From Drosophila pseudoobscura (taxonomy: Eukaryota; Arthropoda; Insecta; Diptera; Drosophilidae): 64,000 nucleotides of DNA. Shown here one piece after another: positions 35,099-48,600 of this stretch (positions are counted from its first letter, which is position 1; the number at the start of each line of letters is the position of its first letter). Position numbers and translations under genes: made by a program. The notes below the pieces were generated by a model. It saw only the letters and a list, made by a program, of their open reading frames with translations. It was not told the origin of the DNA and made no database searches. The stretch lies in the NCBI RefSeq assembly GCF_009870125.1, contig NC_046679.1, forward strand, positions 7,316,001 to 7,380,000. The letters are read 5' to 3'.

Positions 35099-35104
35099 AT
35101 TAAA
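35099..35104 (+). terminator. Likely poly(A) signal ATTAAA of the dioxygenase gene
   Basis: ATTAAA, a common variant signal, about 93 bases after the TAA stop. No AATAAA lies closer. Confidence 0.45.
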
Positions 35105-35126
35105 TGCAGTATATTTTGAATTTGAA

Positions 35127-35365
35127 CGGTGTGAAAGCAGTGCAATCATCAGTTGTTAGTGTGAAAGCAGTGCACAGCGTTGGGTGTGCTAAAGCAGTTC
35201 AGAAGAATTTTTAGTTTGGAAGCAGTTGAAAATATGTGGTAGTGTCGAAGCAGTTTAGAAGTATTGGTGGTGTTGAAGCAGTTCAACAGCCTGGTGTGGA
35301 AGCAGTTCCGCATCTTAGGTAGTGTTGAAGCACTTTAACAGTCCAGGTAGTGTTGAAGCAGTGCA
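35127..35365 (+). repeat. Nine-unit degenerate 27-bp tandem repeat
   Basis: Nine units share the core GTGTTGAAGCAGTTCA. Core starts are near 35129, 35159, 35185, 35214, 35241, 35269, 35293, 35320 and 35348, so the period is 24-30 bases. The GAAGCAGT block is best kept, whereas the spacers vary freely. It lies just downstream of the dioxygenase gene and does not encode protein. Confidence 0.85.
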
Positions 35366-35837
35366 AAAAAAGATGATCAAAACAAATGTTGACCAAGCTG
35401 ACGTCAGAGCAAATAAATGAACTTCAAACGATAACAGGACAGAGAGAGAAAGAGGCATTCAAACAGATTTCACAGCGGAGCACAGTAAACACTGATTTCA
35501 GTAAACTCTGAAAGATATTCAACAAATCTTTAATAATAGTTGAACCGACAGAAAATTTGAGCAATTTGAAAGCTACTTTGAATGGATCAATCATTTTGAT
35601 CACCTCTAAGAGTGCCCACTGTACCTTACCCCCCGTGTGGCACTGACTTAAACATGTTTGACACTAACTACAATTCTCGTTCTACATTTTAAATTACACA
35701 AAATTATCTCCCTCCGTCCGTTTCCATATCGCTCGTTGACACTATCTGTTCGAGTCATTAGCGTCCGAGCGCTCGAACAGTACGGAGTACGCTTGGAGGG
35801 GGCTTTAAAATTAAATTGCTTTAGATACTCGTAGAAA

Positions 35838-37359
35838 ATGTCTGCCAGCAAGTGGGAATCTGACGAGGAGATCCAGTTCTTCCGGGAGTATCTGCGCATA
35901 CCCAGTGTTCATCCCAATCCAAACTACGGTGAGTGTTTTGTGGATGCCACCCACTCTCTGTGCTCCAGTAACTCTATGACTGTTTCGATAGAACCATGTC
36001 TGGAGTTCCTTGACCGCCAGGCGAAGCAGTTGGAGCTGCCGATGAAGGTGTACTATCCAGCCGATGAGCAGAACCCCGTGGTTGTCCTCACCTGGCAAGG
36101 TCTGAAGCCGGAACTTCCCAGCGTGCTGCTCAACTCCCATATGGATGTGGTGCCCGTGTTTCCTGAGAACTGGACTCATCCGCCTTTTGGGGCGGAGATC
36201 GATGAGGAGGGCCGCATCTTTGCACGCGGCACACAGGACATGAAGTGCGTGGGGATGCAATATCTGGCCGCCATTCGGGCTCTTAAGAGAAGTGGTGCGA
36301 GGTTCAGGCGAACCATCCACATCTCCTTTGTCGCTGGTAAGAGTCGGTTGTATAGCCAGAAATCCAGAAACTATATTATTTCCAACTCAGATGAAGAAAT
36401 GGGAGGCAAACTGGGAATGCGTCCGTTCGTGCATACCGACGATTTCCGTGCCCTGAATGTGGGCTTCGGAATGGACGAGGGTCTGGCATCGCCCACCGCG
36501 GAGTTTCCGGTATTTTATGCGGAGCGCAGTGTTTGGCGTAAGCTCAAATAATCCCACAATCTTGAAGAACTCTATTTCTGATATTCTCCTTCCGAAGGTG
36601 TTTACTTCCACATAAGTGGAACGTCCGGCCACGGATCTCTTCTGCTGTCCAATACGGCGGGTGAAAAGTTGAACTACATCGTGGGGAAGATGATGGCGTA
36701 CCGCAAGGTGCAGGTCCAGAGACTGGAGAACAATCCCGAGCTCTGCATTGGCGATGTGACGACCATTAACCTGACCAAAGTGGAGGGTGGAGTACAGAGC
36801 AATGTAGTGCCTCCACTGCTGATGGTCTGCTTCGACTGCCGCCTGGCCCTCGACGTGGATCACCTGGAGTTTGAGGCGACTGTAAGTCTCTGTTTAGGTT
36901 TAGTGTACTCCTCCCAGGTATAACTCTCTTCTGTTTGTCGTTAAAGCTCGAAAAATGGTGTGCCGAGGCTGGTGGAGGCATTGAGCTGACTTACGAGCAG
37001 AAGCAGCCTCGAGTGCTGCCCACACCGATCGATGCGAGTAACCACTTTTGGGTGGCTTTCAAAAAGGCCACGGATAATCTGTGAGTAAAAGATATAACTC
37101 CGGAGAGAGCTCATTCGATATAATTGGTATTTTCTTCAGGGGACTCGCTATCAAGCCACAAATCTTCACTGGCGGCACTGATAGTCGATATCTGCGCCAG
37201 GTGGGCATTCCGGCACTGGGTTTCTCTCCGATGAACAATACGCCCGTGCTCCTTCATGATCACGACGAATTCCTGCAGGCGGATACCTATTTGAGGGGTG
37301 TCCAGATATATCAGAAGATCATCAGCAACATTGCGAATGTGGGTTGTGTTTGTGTGTAG
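35838..37359 (+). CDS. Aminoacylase-1 (M20 metallopeptidase), copy A
   Basis: Cytosolic zinc enzyme that removes the acyl group from N-acyl-amino acids. Exons: 35838-35928, 35992-36336, 36391-36537, 36598-36881, 36947-37080 and 37140-37359; 406 residues (human ACY1 408). The catalytic set is complete and falls at the human numbers: H80 and D82 (NSHMDVVP), bridging D113 (GTQDMK), E147 and E148 (DEEMGG), D174 (GMDEG) and H373 (LLHDHDEF). GTSGHGS marks the dimerisation lid region. Introns are 54-65 bases. Introns 1 (63 bases) and 2 (54 bases) are multiples of three and lack stops, so their retention would leave an open frame with 21 or 18 extra residues. A near-identical gene follows 198 bases downstream on the same strand. 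Poly(A) signal at 37385. Confidence 0.96.
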
Positions 37360-37384
37360 ATTAGTCGCTTGAAAGAGCAGATAT

Positions 37385-37390
37385 AATAAA
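37385..37390 (+). terminator. Poly(A) signal AATAAA of aminoacylase copy A
   Basis: Canonical hexamer 26 bases after the stop codon and about 170 bases before the start of copy B. Confidence 0.7.
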
Positions 37391-37557
37391 AGTATTTTAA
37401 CCTTCTACGACATCCCCTCACATGCCTATCGCTGTGATTTATGATCAAATTGCTCCAAGATAACACTTTTGTCTAGAGATAATCTTGGATATACTTCAAT
37501 GTTGCTTCTTGGATGCCTTTTTTACCCAGTTTCAACTGAAACTTTGAGCAATACGCA

Positions 37558-39049
37558 ATGAGCGCCAGCGACTGGGAGTCCAACGAAGAACTGCAATACT
37601 TTCGGGAGTATCTGCGCATTCCTAGTGTGCATCCCAATCCGAACTATGGTTGGTATCTGGAGGATATTCCTCGATACCTTGGTAATCACATGTCTGTTCC
37701 ATCAGAACCGTGTGTAGAGTTTCTAAGACGTCAGGCGAAGCAGTTGGAGCTGCCGATCAAGGTCTACTATCCAGCCAATGAGCACAACCCCGTGGTTGTC
37801 CTGACCTGGCAGGGTCTGGAGCCGGAACTTCCCAGCGTGCTGCTCAACTCCCATATGGATGTGGTGCCCGTGTTCCCCGAGAACTGGACGCATCCGCCTT
37901 TTGGGGCAGAGATCGATGATGAGGGCCGCATCTTTGCACGCGGCACGCAGGACATGAAGTGCGTGGGGATGCAATATCTGGCAGCCATTCGTGCTCTAAA
38001 GAGGAATGGTGCGAGGTTCAAGCGAACCATTCACATCTCCTTTGTGGCCGGTAAGTATCGATCCAGCTTCTATGAAACGATCCTCTGATCAAATGACCTG
38101 CTATTCAGACGAAGAAATGGGAGGAAGGCTGGCGATGCGTCCATTTGTGGATTCCAAGGAGTTCCGTGCCCTGAATGTGGGATTTGGTTTAGACGAAGGT
38201 ATCGCCTCGCCCACGTCGGAGATACCTGTGTTCTATGCCGAGCGAACTGTGAGACGTAGGTGGATATTATGAGGTTCTTCTTTAATTTGACTAAGCTGTT
38301 GCTCTGCCTACAGGTGTGTTATTTAAAATAGGCGGCACTGCCGGACACGGTTCGCTCTTGTTGCCGAACACAGCCGGGGAAAAGTTGAGCTACATTCTCG
38401 GCAAGATGATGGAGTTCCGCAAGGTCCAATTTCAAAGGCTCGAAAGTAATCCGGAGCTCTCAATTGGCGATGTGACGACCGTTAACCTGACCCGAGTGGA
38501 GGGTGGAGTACAGAGCAATGTGGTGCCTCCGCAGCTGATGGTCTGCTTTGACTGCCGCCTGGCGCTGGACATTGACATCCACGAGTTTGATGCCAATGTA
38601 GGTTATCTTCTGAATGATAGTCCATATATTAATAGCTTCGTTTTACAGCTTCATAAATGGGCTGACGAGGCTGGCGGTGGAATCGAGTTGGAGTATGAGC
38701 AGAAGCGTGGACACATTCCGCCCACTGCCACTGACGAAACAAATCCCTTCTGGGTTGCCTTCAAGGAGGCGACAGATCACCTGTAAGTTTTCCTTTGGAG
38801 TTTACCATTGATGAAGGTCCAGATTGATGGTATTATCTTTTCAGTGGCCTGGAAATCAAGCTACAGGTCTTTCCCGGCGGCACCGATAGTCGATATCTGC
38901 GTAATGCTGGTATTTCGGCTTTGGGTTTCTCCCCCATGAACCACACTCCGGTTCTTCTCCATGACCACGACGAGTTCCTTCATGCACAAACGTATCTTAA
39001 GGGGGTGCAGATATATGAGAAAATAATAAGCAATGTAGCCAGTGTTTAA
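37558..39049 (+). CDS. Aminoacylase-1 (M20 metallopeptidase), copy B
   Basis: Tandem paralogue of the preceding gene with the same six-exon structure: 37558-37648, 37706-38050, 38109-38255, 38314-38597, 38649-38782 and 38845-39049; 401 residues if intron 1 is removed. The active-site set is kept (NSHMDVVP, GTQDMK, DEEMGG, FGLDEG, HDHDEF with H373). It differs from copy A mainly in the lid (VLFKIGGTAGHGS) and the C-terminus. The first intron is odd: its donor is GTTGGT, a poor match, and its 57 bases stay open in frame, so retention would insert 19 residues after NPNY. No clean AATAAA was found close to the stop at 39047-39049. D. melanogaster also has a cluster of such genes. Confidence 0.95.
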
Positions 39050-40676
39050 TGGATATAAGAGATATAAGAGGATGATATAAAAGCCTTTATTGTTTTCGTA
39101 GCATAACCAAATCGAGCTTTATGAACATTTTTTTGCCACGAAAATGTTTGATTTAACAATTTAACATTTAACATTAAGGCCAATAGACTCTGGATTCATT
39201 CATGTTGAAATATGGCTTAAAACCTTTGTTTAAATAGTTTTCTTTATCAAAGAAATAATAATAATCATTATATATTTGAAATTCTACGTACCAACTTTTC
39301 TACATGACGTTTACATTTACACCCAAAAGTATGCTATGAATCTGAATCGGTTAAATCGGTTGCTTCTTCGAATACGCAGGTTTCACTTATTGCCGTCAGT
39401 GGCGGCACTGTTGCCGTTGTGATAGTTGGCAGCGCGGTCAGAAGTGGGCGCCAATTTTAAAAATGGTTTTTAATATGTGTAGGCTCGGAAATATTGTATA
39501 ATTTAGGACATTTTATGCTTGGAAACAGTTCTTCTTTTTGAAAGACTAATTGTGTGGGTAACAAAAAAAACGTTCCACTAGAAACACAAATATTATCATG
39601 GTGAATACCATTTAATTGCTGGAAAAGAAATATTTTAACACATGATGACTTCGATTTTTGGTGAGAAATAGCATCGGATAATTAGGTCCTAGCGGGACAG
39701 CATTAGTAAAAATATTACTATATTCCTAAGAAACGGTAGTTGAGCTGATATTTAGACCTGTTTTCGTGTCCCTGGGAAGTGGTTACCTTTCTAAGCCACA
39801 AAACTAAGCCAGAGTACACTAGAACCTATACCTGATCAAGCTGTCCTAGTGGCAAAGACTCTGTCCCTTTCCCGCCCACCAGATATGGTCTAGATCCAGA
39901 ATCCAACCAGGTTCCCAGCCATAATTTGGCCACCGCAACGTTGTCACACACACGCCAGCCAGCCAGCCAGCCAGCCAGCCTGTACGGTATACCCCCAGAT
40001 GGGAAAAGTTTGCTCTTTTTTTTCGCCGGTCTTTTGTTGGTGGCTCCTTCTTATGTGTAATGTTCTTTCATGTTGCAAAACGATTTGTTGGATGCAAGAT
40101 TTATGAACTTGTTTTCGCTGACAGCCGACAGTTGTTAAGGTAACACACACACGCATAGCCCGTATCTGTGTGTGTGTGTGCGTGAACATGCCGCCTAATT
40201 AGAAGATTTTAATTATCTGTTTTCAATCAGCTTCCATTGAGATAATGATAATGCTGCCGCTGCCTTGTTCTTTGTTTCTGTTCCGTATCGCGTAGCTCCC
40301 CTCTCTCTCTCGCTCTCTCTCTCTGTCGCCAATCTTTTTTCTTGTTGTTGTTTTTGAGGCTTTTTAAGCCAAAATGTGGTTGACATTTCGCCGGGTCGTC
40401 GCCGCCATCCACAGTCGCTTGGCCAGAGAGAGCGACATTTTGGAAGAAGGTGTTGTTGGTATCGCGGCGGCCACGCGCATGCTGCCAATAAACGCTGTCA
40501 AAGTGTCCTAAATCGATTAGAATTGATTTTGAAAGGCTCGCTGACGTTGACTCTGACGCTGACAGCCCAAAACGGACCCGCGAGCAATCATCCTCAATTC
40601 CAGCATTGTGTACAATGGCGCGGATTACAGTTGTCTGTCGTGTTCTATGGACTCCGTTGATAGCCGCCGCGTCTCC

Positions 40677-40714
40677 AAGTCCCAATCCCAGTCCCAGTCC
40701 CAGTTGCAGTCCCT
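40677..40714. repeat. CCCAGT hexamer tract
   Basis: Five to six imperfect CCCAGT units in the non-coding stretch. Confidence 0.9.
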
Positions 40715-41569
40715 GGTCTCTGCTCCCTGGTACCCTGTTCCAGCCAAATCCCTTCCGCCGAAGCTTCAGTCGCCGCCTGATCTGGTTGCGTGTTTAAGGC
40801 CAAAGGAGGCGATGTTGCTGTCATTGACGATTTATGTCAACTGCCGCTGCGGCACAATATTCAAATTCTTTGCATTCACTCATCACTTGTCGCCAGCTCG
40901 CCGCCTGTCCTGCTCGGTCATGAGATGCCAGCCAGGGGCTTGTGGCAGGGGGTTGTCCACAGAATCGTGCTACATTTATGTTGTTTCCTGAATGTTCACT
41001 CCCCTCTGGATCAGCCCTGATATCCCTCTTCTGTATTAACAACGCCACTGGCTGGACACCGATGAATGCCATGAACTTTTGAATCGCTGAGCTGCAAAAT
41101 AATGGGCCCTGAGAAACGGAATACCTTTCGAGGGTTGCCCGAGAGAAGGCTCCAAGGAAGGGAGCTCCTGTCAAGTAGTTTACAATCCACCCACTGGCCA
41201 AGCCTCGGGGACCGCTCCAACCAGAGCGAAACTCTACCTAGTTACCGCGCAAATTGAATTCAAAATCAAAATTTATTTAACTCTAATGGATTTGGCAAGC
41301 TGAGTGGTTGCGTCTCTGACCCACCACTTGTCGAGGAGGGCACAAGGGACAAGGGACAAGGGACACTCGCCGGTTTTGGGGCATATTCTTATCGAGGTAT
41401 CTGCCGTCCCGTGGCTGGTTCGCGCGCCGCATGCCACGCCAGGCTGAGTTCGTTGCGTTACTTTGATTTGACAGGATTCATTGTCTCCGCCACTTCAATG
41501 ACTTCAAGCTTACGCGCCGGCCGCCTCTTGGATCTGCCTGTCTCTCTGCTTCCTTGCTCTTGGATGGTT

Positions 41570-41596
41570 CTGGGACTGGGACTGGGACTGGGTCTG
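41570..41596. repeat. GGGACT hexamer tract
   Basis: Four GGGACT units, the last reading GGGTCT. It is the reverse-complement relative of the CCCAGT type seen at 40.7 kb. Confidence 0.9.
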
Positions 41597-42282
41597 AGTT
41601 GGCTCTGAGCTGGATGCGTATTGACATTTTAAATGCGTCCATCACTTTGGTTTGCACGGGCCCGACGCTGACGGAATTCATTTAAATACATTTCGGCCCC
41701 AAGGGGCCAGACCCGACCCGACCATCATGCGGTAGTTTAGTGGGCGGAGGGGTGAAGGGGGGTGTGGGGCAGTAAATTGGGCGAGAGCCAATCGAATGGA
41801 ATTTATATGCGGCGGGCTGCGAGATGAGCATTTTCGTGGCCTTTGATTGACTTGTGTCACTTTGTCTCATTTGTCAGGCGAACGCCTTCGATGTTCATCC
41901 TGGACGCGGTCCTGTTCCCTGTTCCCTGGCCCTGGCGCTTAAGTGCCAGGTGTCTCACTTTAGGGCACTCAATTGAAATGTTTGCCTCGCGCCTGGATGC
42001 TGGATGCTGGCCGCTGGCCGGGGTTCTTTGTGGCAACTAAATGACATGAGCCTGCATTCAAATGCCCATCAAATTGTTACACAGTTGAGCGGGCAGCAGC
42101 GCGCATCCTTCTGGGCAATATCCTGCCGCAAATCCCAACTCTCGAGGATGGGATTTATGACAGCTCAATAGACTGCCACGGGGGGACAGAGCAGAAGACT
42201 GAACGGAAATGTCCTGCCTGCTAACCGGAGATATGTTTCATATCCGCAACACGCTGCCCAACTACCGAGCAACGTGAGAGAT

Positions 42283-42313
42283 TCCACATCCACATCCACA
42301 TCCACATTCACAT
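42283..42313. repeat. CCACAT hexamer tract
   Basis: Five CCACAT units, the last one with one change (TCACAT). Confidence 0.92.
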
Positions 42314-42600
42314 TTGTACGGGGACTACAATTGAATGCCGCAACTGAGGAGCTGTGACAGCCAAGATTTGTTTGTTTCGGCCAGCCTCTGTGGGCCATCC
42401 ATGCCAAACCCCAGAAACAGTCGCCAGCGTTAAGCCTATGCCTAAACCAAAGGGTTTCCATTCAGATAATGCGGTAACAAATGTGCTCGGCCACATTTGA
42501 TTGAGGCGTGTTTCCATTGGCATGTCCTTCAATCCATTTGACAGCCGCAAAAGTTCTACATCCTGCATGGAGATTTCCTGATTACCTCCAAGCCGATCCA

Positions 42601-42625
42601 GCTCCTGCTCCTGCTCCTGCTCCTG
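42601..42625. repeat. GCTCCT hexamer tract
   Basis: Four perfect GCTCCT units. Confidence 0.92.
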
Positions 42626-45600
42626 TTAACATGGCCATTAATAATTGTGCGCCGCAGAAGCGATGCCCAAAGTGTTCAAAGCCGGTTGCCGCCCTGCTTC
42701 GCCGCCAGGCACTTGCAATTATGTACCAAAATGCTGCAATGGTAATCCCTCGCTGAAAGCGCATTGTTTCGCCGCATCATTCACAGTCGTTTTGGGCCAA
42801 GAAGTTGCAACTTTGGGCGGGCTTGGTCAAGAGTCTTAACAAGAATCGATAAAGGGGAAGTTGAACAGCATTAAACAAGGGTCTATACCAGGAACTAGTT
42901 GGTTCTAAGATATCCATTGGATTTACAGACTTAAGTTCCTAGAAGCAGGAATATAGAGACTCGTAAGTTGAGGCGCTTTTCCATATCGATAAACTAAGAC
43001 CAGGTATATGTATGTCTTTAATCGATAACCTTTAAAATAAACACCTTTAAGTTAGGATTCAAATAAACTTCCCTTAAACACAGTTCTCAATCAATGCTAG
43101 GACCAAAGATATTCTCAACCCGAAATATCGTACATGATAAATTATTTTTCTGGTACTTTAAGGCCAGCATCCTCTCCCGATACTCCCTCATTTCCTGTCC
43201 CGACTTTTGTGCACATAAATCTCAGCATGAATGAATTAACATATCAAGATCATCCGAACCAATCCCCCAGCAGCAGCAGAGCAGCCGAAAAAATCTCGTT
43301 TCATGCTGCAGTGCCCCCCTTCGCTGGGGCAGCCTTGATTTAGATAATGCCACACGGCCCCCGCTTGTGCCGCTTGTTCGCTGCTTGACCTCCGCGGCGA
43401 AGAGTCGCCGACTACTTGTTGCAATTATGATTGCGCCAGAAGTCTCGGTGGCCAGCTGCTGCTGCTGCTGGAACGCCCAGAGGTGTAGCCAGCTCGATGG
43501 CAAATTGAAAGCCAAATGCAACCGGCAAAGACGCCCCCAAGCAACACGCCCATGCGGCATGTGGCATGCAATTGCATCGGGAGTTGGAGGCTGCGAAGCC
43601 GGCTTGGTATTTGCCACAATTGCCTGGCACTTTGTAACTGTCGGCGGCTATTAAGAGACTCATTTTTTGTGGCCGCTGCTGGTGCTCTATGCAAATCCCC
43701 CAGCATCCAGCACTCCAGCACCCAGCACTCCAGCTGCTGCAGCTGTAAAGATTGTAACCCGAAAAAGAGAGACAACAGGGAAGACAAAAACCCGAGCCGG
43801 GAGTTGCGTAATTTGCTTAAGCCCAGAGCAGCCCAGAGCTGCGGATGGCCGGAGCGGCAGAGTTTTTGATTTCCTTCAAATTGGCAACCGTCGCACAATC
43901 AACCTGGCCTGGTCCTGCCGCCTCCTGCCGCTGCTCTGCCCCCGATGTGGGGGCCAACGGCCTTTTGAATTGAATTCAAATTTCAATGCAATTTTGCATA
44001 TCCAAGCGCATTATAGCCGCTTGCCAACTTACTTCCCAGAGGCAGCCCCAGGCCGAGGTCCAGGCCCAGGCCCGGCCCCAGTCCCCGGCACAAAGCCTAT
44101 TGAACTGTGAGCCATTTCGAGCTTTTTGATCTGCCGCCAGCGCTCTGGACCGACTTGACTCTCGGTCGGCCCGCTTTTGTGTCCTGGTAGTTGAGCTTCA
44201 GGCCCTCGCCTGATGCCCGCCATTTTCCTCCTGCTCAATCTCAACTGCAACTGAATTACGCAGAATGGATGGAATGGAGCAGGAGCAAGGGCCGTGTCTG
44301 CTGGGTCTGTGGATGCAACTAAGCGGCTCACCAAGATGGACTGAACGTCAGGGCCCAGGCGACATCAGTGGGATCTGGGATGGGAATGGGGATGGGGATG
44401 GGAAGCCTCTGTCTGAGACTCTGGGACTTGGTCGGGCTCTTTTTTATTCGCGGAATCAGAATATTGACATTTTTTCAACAGCAACATTTGCTACATTTCG
44501 CTGGCTTCCAGTGTTCCAGGCAGAGGGAGAGCCACGAGAACAATGGCCAAAATGTGCCAGAGTGGGCAGGCATCATGTGGCGACGACAATCGCATCAGCC
44601 TCTAGCCGCTGGCAGGACAGCATTGGAGCACTTTGGTTCCGCTTTGGTCCGGGCCTCGTTTAATGCCGCCAATTGAGGCAAGCTCTCCTCGTTCCTCGTC
44701 GCTCGTTGGGTGAGCGACAGAGATGGAGCTGGCAAGATCTCTGTTCCTCTTCTAGTGTGTGTGAGAGTCCCCCCAAGTGGCTGTGTGTTGGTGTGGTTGT
44801 GTAATGGGTTTAAGTTTGTTGGACTTTAGGAATGAGCTTCTATAGTAATGAAAGTCTCACAGATTGTTTCTGAAAGGATGGGTAGAAAATTCCTTGGGGA
44901 AGGCTGAGAGATGATATGGCCAAAAGTAGGTGTGATACTTTATGATAGTTGATATGAAACTCTTTATGGACAATCTTAGTTCATAATGCACACCTTAAAC
45001 TATTCGATTACTCTTTGCCACACATAATTTGCAATATTTTTGTACAGCTTAAAATAATTCTTTCGTTTTCTCTCCTAATTTGCTAAATACTAATATTAAG
45101 AGATGGTGTTTGAAAGCTAGAATTAAGTTTGTTCCCTTTTCAGCTTCAGATAAATTAGGTTTTAATTTATATTAATTTTTTATTTTTATATAGGGAGCTA
45201 TCTCTCTAGATCTTTCTAATACTTCTATTAATCATTAATTCACAGAAAACAGCCCTGAAATTTTTTACATTTATATTTAGATTGAAAAATGTACACCCCT
45301 AGATCTCTGAGTATATTTTCGACATATTCCATTCCCTTTAAAATGTCCAGATTTATTGTTTTTGTGCTTTAAAATAATTTAATATTTCTTTTCGAAATAT
45401 ACCACCGATTGAATCCCTTTCTCCTCCAGCTACCCAAACACCCACCCAAAAATTGTAGGGAACAGCCCGCAATTGCCGACAAAAGTCCGCTCTGAACAGT
45501 AGTGGTGCGCACTGCTGTTGTGGTGCCACCATCGTCTTGGGGCATCATCGGGAGCAGCAGCAGCGGCAGCAGCAGCCATCGCATCGATGTGTCGCGGCGG

Positions 45601-48600
45601 CAAGTTGAAGCTGCGCGTTGTTTGTCGCTGCCCGCGATCGCGTTGGCTACCAGGCCCGTCCCGGCCTGGAGAGGGGCTGCGATGGGATACACCGCCGTGC
45701 TGGTTAGTCAATGGAGTCATGTCCATGTTATAAGCACTTAATCTGATCAGCGTTCGACTGGCCTTTGTTTGCCCGCCTGCTCTGGTGTTCCTTCTTTTGT
45801 TTTTTTTTTCCTTTCTGCCTTTGCTGCTGCATTCCCGGCTAAATTATTTGGCGACTTTTGGCCTGGCTGGAACTAATTTGTTGATGGCAAACATAGCAGC
45901 AGATTCGCATCAATTAAAAGTCGGAAAAGAGCATTTGACTGAAAGCCTTCAAACCCTACTCAAGATGTCTATCAATGGAGCCTAGCGAAGGGAGCCCGGT
46001 CCCCCCCGGTTAGGGTTTGGGGCTGCTCCATGCCCAGAATGTGGCAATCAGTGCAGGATGTTGAGGAAGTCGTAAATCGACTAACAGTTTGCCCAGCAAC
46101 TCGTACGACTGATTTTATTAGTACTAATTTGTATGTCTGTGTGGGAGGCGAGTATTCCAAACTGCGCTGCGGTAGGTTAATGGCTGGTTCAAGTGGCCAG
46201 GAAAATGCTTTCACTTGCACATGGAACCCGGCAATTGGTGCAGCGACCACCCAGACGCTGGCCTTGGCTCGGGAGAGCTCTCCACGAAAATCTATCTCTA
46301 TCTGTCCCTCCTTCTGCCAGGCACAGCCACTCGTGTTATATGTCACACATAAACACAGCGAGCGGCAGAGACTATCAAAATATTTAGAGAAAGGCGGGAA
46401 GAGAAAAAAAGGATAGAGGCCAGAGGCAGGCCAAAGTGAAAGTGGTAGTCAAATTTTTAGATGCCCAGCAGGCGCTGCCTAATCCGAGTCATCCTCCAGG
46501 CAGGACCAGCAGGCGGCATCCTTACAATTGACTTTGCGGCTGTGGCACAAAGGCCAATCCGCAGCGACAACTGCCACAACGACAATGACATCGAGGCCTG
46601 ACGTTTTGTGTGCCTTTAGCGCATTATTTCACTCTCCTGCGATACATTTGCATATGCAGAGACCGGCCAGTGCTCCACGGCTGCCGGCCACGGCCCAGCT
46701 TTGTGGCCGGCCAAAAGCAAAGCCGCTTGGCCATTTCGTCATGCTTGATTGTTGAGTGCCTCCTTTTATGAGCTGATCTCCTGAGCGGCTCCTGCCGCCG
46801 CCGCCGCCGCTTGACTCCTGAAATTCGTAGAAAACGCCACAAGAAACAATGTATCGCCCTGGCACAGTGGTCCCCGATCAGAACGGAACTCGACTTCAGG
46901 TCGGATCGGGGCTATTAGCTGATTACAAAAGAGGTCTGGGCCTGCAAAGGTGTTTCGGGGCACCAAAAGATTGAGATATTGCGTGAAGGAGCTGTACTCT
47001 GCATTTGGAGGCTACTACCGATAGAGAATTGTCCATTACCCAACTACTTCGACTCTAAAAATGGCTGGATAAATACTTCAAGTCTGTTCATATAGATGAA
47101 AATCTTCTTTAATAGAGAAAATATATCCTAAAAACTGTATAAAAATGTATACACAATACATTCCACAGATACTTTCATTAAGGGCCTTGCCTTTAAACAT
47201 AGAAATATATAAAAATGTATTACAAATTGCAATAAATTTATTTATGTACAGTGCCGGACTTATGTATTGGCCCAGAGGTAACTCTTAGCTTTACTGCTGT
47301 TTTGAGAGCTTTTCCAGATGGATTTTCGTAAGAAAAATACTGTTATCCGATAAATAAATCAATTTTCTATAAGATTGGCTAATTTTTGTAAGCGTAAATT
47401 CATTGCATTTTTTTGTACAATTTTTAAAAGAAATATTGACTAAAATTTGTTGGCACACCACTTAAAAAACTATTCAAACTAACCAACTATTGCCTTTATT
47501 TGTATTTTTGGAATATATACGAATGGTTTACACACAAATATTTAACATTCCATTAATCAAATCGGATGTCAAATCGGAGAATATATACCTATATCTTTGA
47601 ATCAATCACTTGGGGTTTACTGTCTCGTTTTGTAGCACATTTTGTAACCACTGTAAGTCTGCTTAGGTCGCATGTTGCCTACACCATCGTCATCATCCCA
47701 TTGCCCAAATAAGGTGCAACAATTGCGGCAGCGACTGAAGCTGTTGCAACTGCAACTGGAAGCTGCAACTGCAATTGCAAGCTGAAGCTGAAGCTGAAAC
47801 TGAGACTGCCGGCAACTCTTTTGTTTTTGATGAATGATTGCAATTTATTTGTATTGTTGCATTGCTCGCATTCATCGCCAATTGCATTTTTGATTATGTG
47901 AACTTATTTCCGCGGACTCTTGTGGGCCGTTGGGGGGATCAAAAGGCATTTTGCCGACAATGCACAAAACACGAGTACGGGTACGGGTACCAGACCGAAA
48001 ACTAGAAAGAGCACTTCCTTTACAAGGCCCCAAACTCGATATTTCAATATCCAATCGAATCCAATCCCATGCTGGAATAGAAGAAATTGTTGCAAGAAAT
48101 ATTTGGTTCGATTGTTTGTTTATTTATTCAGATTTGAAAGTCCGCCAAGCTCCTTCCTCGCTGTTCTTCTGGTGGCCCATGTTGATTTTAAGTGGTGGCG
48201 CCAATGGCCACATCGCCACATCCACCAGAGCTGGTTATCGCATCCCATCCCAACCCATTCCGAACGGTTCTGTTCGGTTCTGTTGTGGTCTGGTCTGGTT
48301 GGGGGCCCCCCCAATACCCCCATGCAATTGACTTTCGGGGCTGGGCTGCTGCTGCATGGCGCATTCGCTTTGTTTAAACATAAATTTTTCATTTTTTTAA
48401 ATCAATAAAGCTAAAAGCGCCACAGCCAAACAACGCCACGAGACCAAGAGCCCAGCCCCTACCCGGCAGACCAGAATAATCCGAATGATACGTATACCAT
48501 GTACATATACCATGCTGTCTGTGTGTATTTGGGTTTCTAATTGAGCTTGACTGAAATTATATAAATAAACAAACTGAACAATTCTAGGCAGAGGCAGAGG

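Noticed and set aside
39400..39480. Promoter-like GC-rich patch after aminoacylase copy B
   Set aside because: It has no core-promoter motif that I could support and no coding sequence follows on either strand.
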